Shown piece after piece: positions 61,029-64,000 of a stretch of 64,000 nt of DNA (position 1 is its first letter; each line of letters starts with the position of its first letter). Location of the stretch: the NCBI GenBank assembly GCA_035561515.1, contig DATMXP010000022.1, forward strand, positions 62,001 through 126,000, in the 5' to 3' direction. The translations under genes and the position numbers were made by a program. A model generated the notes under the pieces. It saw nothing but the letters and a program-made list of their open reading frames with translations, had not been told where the DNA came from and ran no database searches. This DNA is from Terriglobales bacterium (GTDB lineage Bacteria > Acidobacteriota > Terriglobia > Terriglobales > Acidobacteriaceae).

Positions 61029-61478
61029 ATGACTCCAGCAGAAGCAAAAACGGTTATCGAAGAGTCCCGTACATGGATCGGAACGCCGTATGCCCACATG
61101 GCGATGGTCAAGGGTGCGGGTGTCGATTGCGCCATGATCTTGAAGGCTGTGTACGAAAAAGTGTTCCCCGAACTGTTCGCGGGTGTCGAGATCGAATACT
61201 ACCCACCGGATTGGCATCTCCATCGAGACGATGAACGTTACGTGGACAACATCCTCCGGTACGCCGAAGAGATTCCGGAGTCCGAAGTGCAGCCGGGCGA
61301 CATCGTCGTCATCAAGTTCGGACGCAGTTTCGCTCATGGGGGAATCGTGACGGGATGGCCCAACGTCGTGCATGCCTACATGAATGCACGCTGCGTCATT
61401 GAAGAAGATTTTCTGAAGAACAAGGAACTGGCTGGACGCCCTCGGCGATTTTTCCGGCTGAAGAAGTGTAAGGAATAG
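61029..61478 (+). CDS. NlpC/P60-type peptidase, tail-associated
   Basis: 149 residues with the NlpC/P60 triad: Cys34 in GVDCAM, His103 in FAHGGIV and a third polar residue (His115 in VVHAY). Such tail hydrolases open peptidoglycan during DNA injection. The ATG directly after the DUF2163 stop is used; the frame before it overlaps that gene. Confidence 0.9.
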   Translation: MTPAEAKTVIEESRTWIGTPYAHMAMVKGAGVDCAMILKAVYEKVFPELFAGVEIEYYPPDWHLHRDDERYVDNILRYAEEIPESEVQPGDIVVIKFGRSFAHGGIVTGWPNVVHAYMNARCVIEEDFLKNKELAGRPRRFFRLKKCKE

Positions 61479-61480
61479 CG

Positions 61481-64000
61481 ATGGGACTCAGTAGAGGAAA
61501 AGGCGGCAAGAGTACACCACTGGCACAGCAGCAGACGATCCTGTCTGCGATCCGCGTGCAGACTGCGAACTTCGGTTCGGCAGAAACGCTGGTCTATGGT
61601 CAGCAGCGTGTCTCCGGCAAGCTGCTTGATTACACGGACTTCCTTCCCATTCCTCATACTTCTACCACTCGCACAGGAGGCAAGGGGGGCGGTGGTGGAC
61701 AGACCACGACCACAACGACCTACACTTATCAAGCTGCATGCGTAATCGGTATCTGCGCAGGCCCGATCACCGCACTTAAAAATGTGTGGGACACCAAGGG
61801 CAAGCTGGCGTTGGTTTCTGGAAGCTCCACCTATACGATTCCGGTCGGCGGTGGGAGCTACACCCCGACAATCCCGAGCAGCGGTCAGTACCACGTGGAT
61901 GAAGGCGCTGGATATTACTCGCCTTATAGCTTTTCAGCCAACGATTACGGCTCTGACGGATCAAGGCTTTACTCCGGCACACAGACGGTTCCCTTGCGGT
62001 ATGTGGCTTCCGCTCCTGCGGCAGGTCAATACAGCGCGAGTGGGGGAACATATACCTTTGCTGCTGCCGACGCTGGCAAGCAAGTCGTTCTCAATTATGT
62101 GTATAGCGTCCCGGATTCTTCCGGCGATGCCTCTGCACCAGCAACCAAACTGAGCTTATCTCTGTTCACGGGCGACCTCGGCCAAGCGCCTTGGGGCTAC
62201 ATGTCCTCGAAGCATCCTGACCGCGCCCTCGGTTACTCGGGCATGGCTTATGTGGCCTCGTCCGCATTCGACCTTGGTAGCTCAGCATCACTGCCCAACT
62301 ACAGCTATGAAGTCGCCGGACTGTTGCAGTTCGGGGCAGGCATCGTTGACGCCAATCCAGCGGATGTGGTCAACGACATCATCACGAATCCATACCACGG
62401 AACCACATTCCCGTCCGCTAACTTGGGCAGCCTCACGCAATACAGCAACTACTGCGTAGCGAATGGGCTGTTCCTGTCTCCCGTGATCGATTCTCAGACC
62501 ACAGCCGGAGACATCATCAACCAGATCACCAGCCTGACCAACACCGCAGTCGTGTGGAGTGAAGGCAAGCTGAAGTTCATTCCTTACGGGGACACCACGG
62601 CTGTCGGTAACGGTGCGACGTTTACCCCGAACACCACTCCCGTGTATGACCTGACAGATTCGGATTTCATCTGCAATACGGGTGAGGAACCGATCACGAT
62701 CAGCATCGTCCCTCCGGAAGAACAGTACAACGTCTGCAAACTGGAAATCCTCGACCGTTCGAATTCTTACAACCCGTTGCCCATCGAAGATAAAGACGAC
62801 GCTGCCATTCAGGTAAACGGACTTCGCACTCAAAGCGTAATCACGGCGCATGAGATTTGTGACTCGGGCGTTGGCAAGAAGGTGGCAATGGCGATCAATC
62901 GTCGCACTTGCTACATCACTCGCCAGTTGCAGTTCAAGCTCGGTCTCAAGTACATCCTTTTAGAGCCCATGGATTTGGTCACGGTTACCGATTCCAGACT
63001 CGGGCTTAATCAGTATCCCGTTCGCATCCTCTCCATCGAAGAGGATGAAGACGGCTTGCTCCAGATCACGGCTGAAGAGTTTCCATGGGGAACGGCGACC
63101 GCGACCGAATATCCAGCACAGAGCCCGTCGTCTTACTCCCCGAACACGGGAGTCGATCCGGGAAGCATCAACACGCCGATCATCTTTGAAGCTACGGATC
63201 GCCTGTCTGAGTATCGCGGAAACGAGATCATCATCGCCGCATCCGGCTCCAACGCCAATTGGGGTGGGTGCAATGTCTGGGTTTCTCCCGATGGCACGAC
63301 GTACAAGCAGATCGAAGGGGGAACAATCTCCAGTCCGGCTCGTATGGGCGTTCTGACGGCCCCATTGGCATCGGGCTCCGATCCAGACACGACCCACACT
63401 TTGTCCGTCGATCTGACGCAGAGTCGTGGCACGTTGAGTTCCGGCACTGTAGATGACTGCGACAACTTCCGCACTCTCTGTTGGGTGGACGGCGAGTTGA
63501 TCAGCTATCAGACGGCCACTCTAACTTCCGCTTACCACTACAACCTTGGAACCAAGCTGCATCGAGGAGTCTACGGAAGCACGATTGGTTCGCATGCAAG
63601 CGGAGCGCAGTTCGTCTTTTTGGATGGCGCTGTCCTGAGCTACAACTACGACCCCACGTGGGCTGGAAAGACAATTTATCTGAAGTTTACGTCTTTCAAT
63701 TCCTTTGGTGGGGGTGAGCAGTCGCTCGGCAGCGTGACGCCATACACGTTCACAATCCCCGGCGTTTACAAAGGAGCCGTTAATTCAGGTACGGGTGTCG
63801 TTGTGCCGACCTCGGTGGATTTCAGTCAGGGTTACGTAAACCAGACGCTTGACTACATTGCCGATGGCACAACCAGAAAACTTGGCAACGGCTACGTCGT
63901 AAAGAGCCGCACATCGAACTTTTCGACTGTGGCTTGGGACGTGAACCTAGTGAACACGGGCACGAGCACCGTCACGGGAACGCTCCCTGCGGCAGGAACG
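61481..64000 (+). CDS. Tail tip / host-specificity protein, 3' truncated by window edge
   Basis: An open frame of 840 codons with no stop before base 64,000. N-terminus MGLSRGKGGKSTPLAQQQTI, a glycine/threonine linker (about 66-80), 'VIGICAGPITALKNVWDTKG' and the 'LSLFTGDLGQAPWGYM' region typical of phage tail protein 3 / gpJ-like hubs. 'LKYILLEPMDLVTVTDSRLG' and 'EVFPWGT'-like strands follow, then fibronectin-like domains. A module near 185-215 repeats one in the tube protein. Likely the receptor-binding hub at the tail tip. Confidence 0.88.
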   Translation, partial: MGLSRGKGGKSTPLAQQQTILSAIRVQTANFGSAETLVYGQQRVSGKLLDYTDFLPIPHTSTTRTGGKGGGGGQTTTTTTYTYQAACVIGICAGPITALKNVWDTKGKLALVSGSSTYTIPVGGGSYTPTIPSSGQYHVDEGAGYYSPYSFSANDYGSDGSRLYSGTQTVPLRYVASAPAAGQYSASGGTYTFAAADAGKQVVLNYVYSVPDSSGDASAPATKLSLSLFTGDLGQAPWGYMSSKHPDRALGYSGMAYVASSAFDLGSSASLPNYSYEVAGLLQFGAGIVDANPADVVNDIITNPYHGTTFPSANLGSLTQYSNYCVANGLFLSPVIDSQTTAGDIINQITSLTNTAVVWSEGKLKFIPYGDTTAVGNGATFTPNTTPVYDLTDSDFICNTGEEPITISIVPPEEQYNVCKLEILDRSNSYNPLPIEDKDDAAIQVNGLRTQSVITAHEICDSGVGKKVAMAINRRTCYITRQLQFKLGLKYILLEPMDLVTVTDSRLGLNQYPVRILSIEEDEDGLLQITAEEFPWGTATATEYPAQSPSSYSPNTGVDPGSINTPIIFEATDRLSEYRGNEIIIAASGSNANWGGCNVWVSPDGTTYKQIEGGTISSPARMGVLTAPLASGSDPDTTHTLSVDLTQSRGTLSSGTVDDCDNFRTLCWVDGELISYQTATLTSAYHYNLGTKLHRGVYGSTIGSHASGAQFVFLDGAVLSYNYDPTWAGKTIYLKFTSFNSFGGGEQSLGSVTPYTFTIPGVYKGAVNSGTGVVVPTSVDFSQGYVNQTLDYIADGTTRKLGNGYVVKSRTSNFSTVAWDVNLVNTGTSTVTGTLPAAGT

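Noticed and set aside
1..64000. CRISPR arrays, insertion sequences, rRNA genes
   Set aside because: No regularly spaced repeats, transposase motifs or rRNA sequence were seen.

Overview
The window joins a chromosomal segment of an acidobacterium (most likely class Terriglobia, Koribacter-like) at 1-31,670 to the left part of a tailed-phage prophage at 31,671-64,000 that continues past the right edge. The phylum call rests on the von Willebrand protein at 15,755-16,726, which resembles the 'VWFA-related Acidobacterial' family, on a PEGA-domain Ser/Thr kinase, on a Gram-negative lptC/A-lptB-rpoN-hpf cluster, and on GC-rich coding throughout. No rRNA or database match was available.

Host part, left to right: the 3' end of a TldD/PmbA-type protease gene; four small membrane or secreted genes, one with TPRs; a convergent large secreted Asp-box (BNR) repeat protein; an M48 metalloprotease-TPR gene followed by two secreted proteins and a membrane Ser/Thr kinase; a convergent dGTPase-like HD gene; feoAB behind a promoter with a perfect 19-bp Fur-box palindrome; a 50-residue membrane protein and a secreted hypothetical; the VWA protein; hpf, rpoN, lptB and a fused lptC/lptA; a zinc-finger anti-sigma factor with its ECF-type sigma factor; an ARPP-1-like secreted protein; a SpoIIE-type phosphatase; pterin carbinolamine dehydratase and beta-carbonic anhydrase; two membrane proteins; tRNA-His; a UDP-glucose dehydrogenase homologue lacking two catalytic residues; a 2H phosphoesterase; and tRNA-Pro.

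Prophage part: it starts immediately after tRNA-Pro(TGG), with a tyrosine integrase 56 bp beyond the tRNA 3' end, so that 3' end is the likely attL. Next come a replication initiator with iteron-like repeats inside its own gene, a string of overlapping very small genes (several zinc-binding), two opposite-strand genes, a small-terminase-like gene flanked by palindromes and short repeats, more small genes including a PD-(D/E)XK nuclease, and large terminase, portal, head morphogenesis, prohead protease and major capsid. Three fibre-like genes and a restriction-modification cassette (Mrr-like endonuclease, beta-class amino-methyltransferase, convergent HNH endonuclease) sit between the capsid and the head-tail connector. 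A GIY-YIG homing endonuclease gene follows the connector. The tail module has completion proteins, tube protein, a G/GT chaperone pair expressed through a probable -1 frameshift, an 863-residue tape measure, and distal tail proteins in the order seen in gene-transfer-agent and lambda-like siphophages, ending in a tip protein that is still open at base 64,000. No repressor, lysis gene or attR is visible.

The most unusual signals are a 5-copy intergenic motif (CCGTATGAG plus a stop) that encodes a 2-3 codon minigene just before five phage genes, the 12-bp iterons inside the initiator gene, the phage-borne R-M/HNH cassette, a sequence module shared by the tail tube and tail tip proteins, and the catalytically altered UDP-sugar dehydrogenase.
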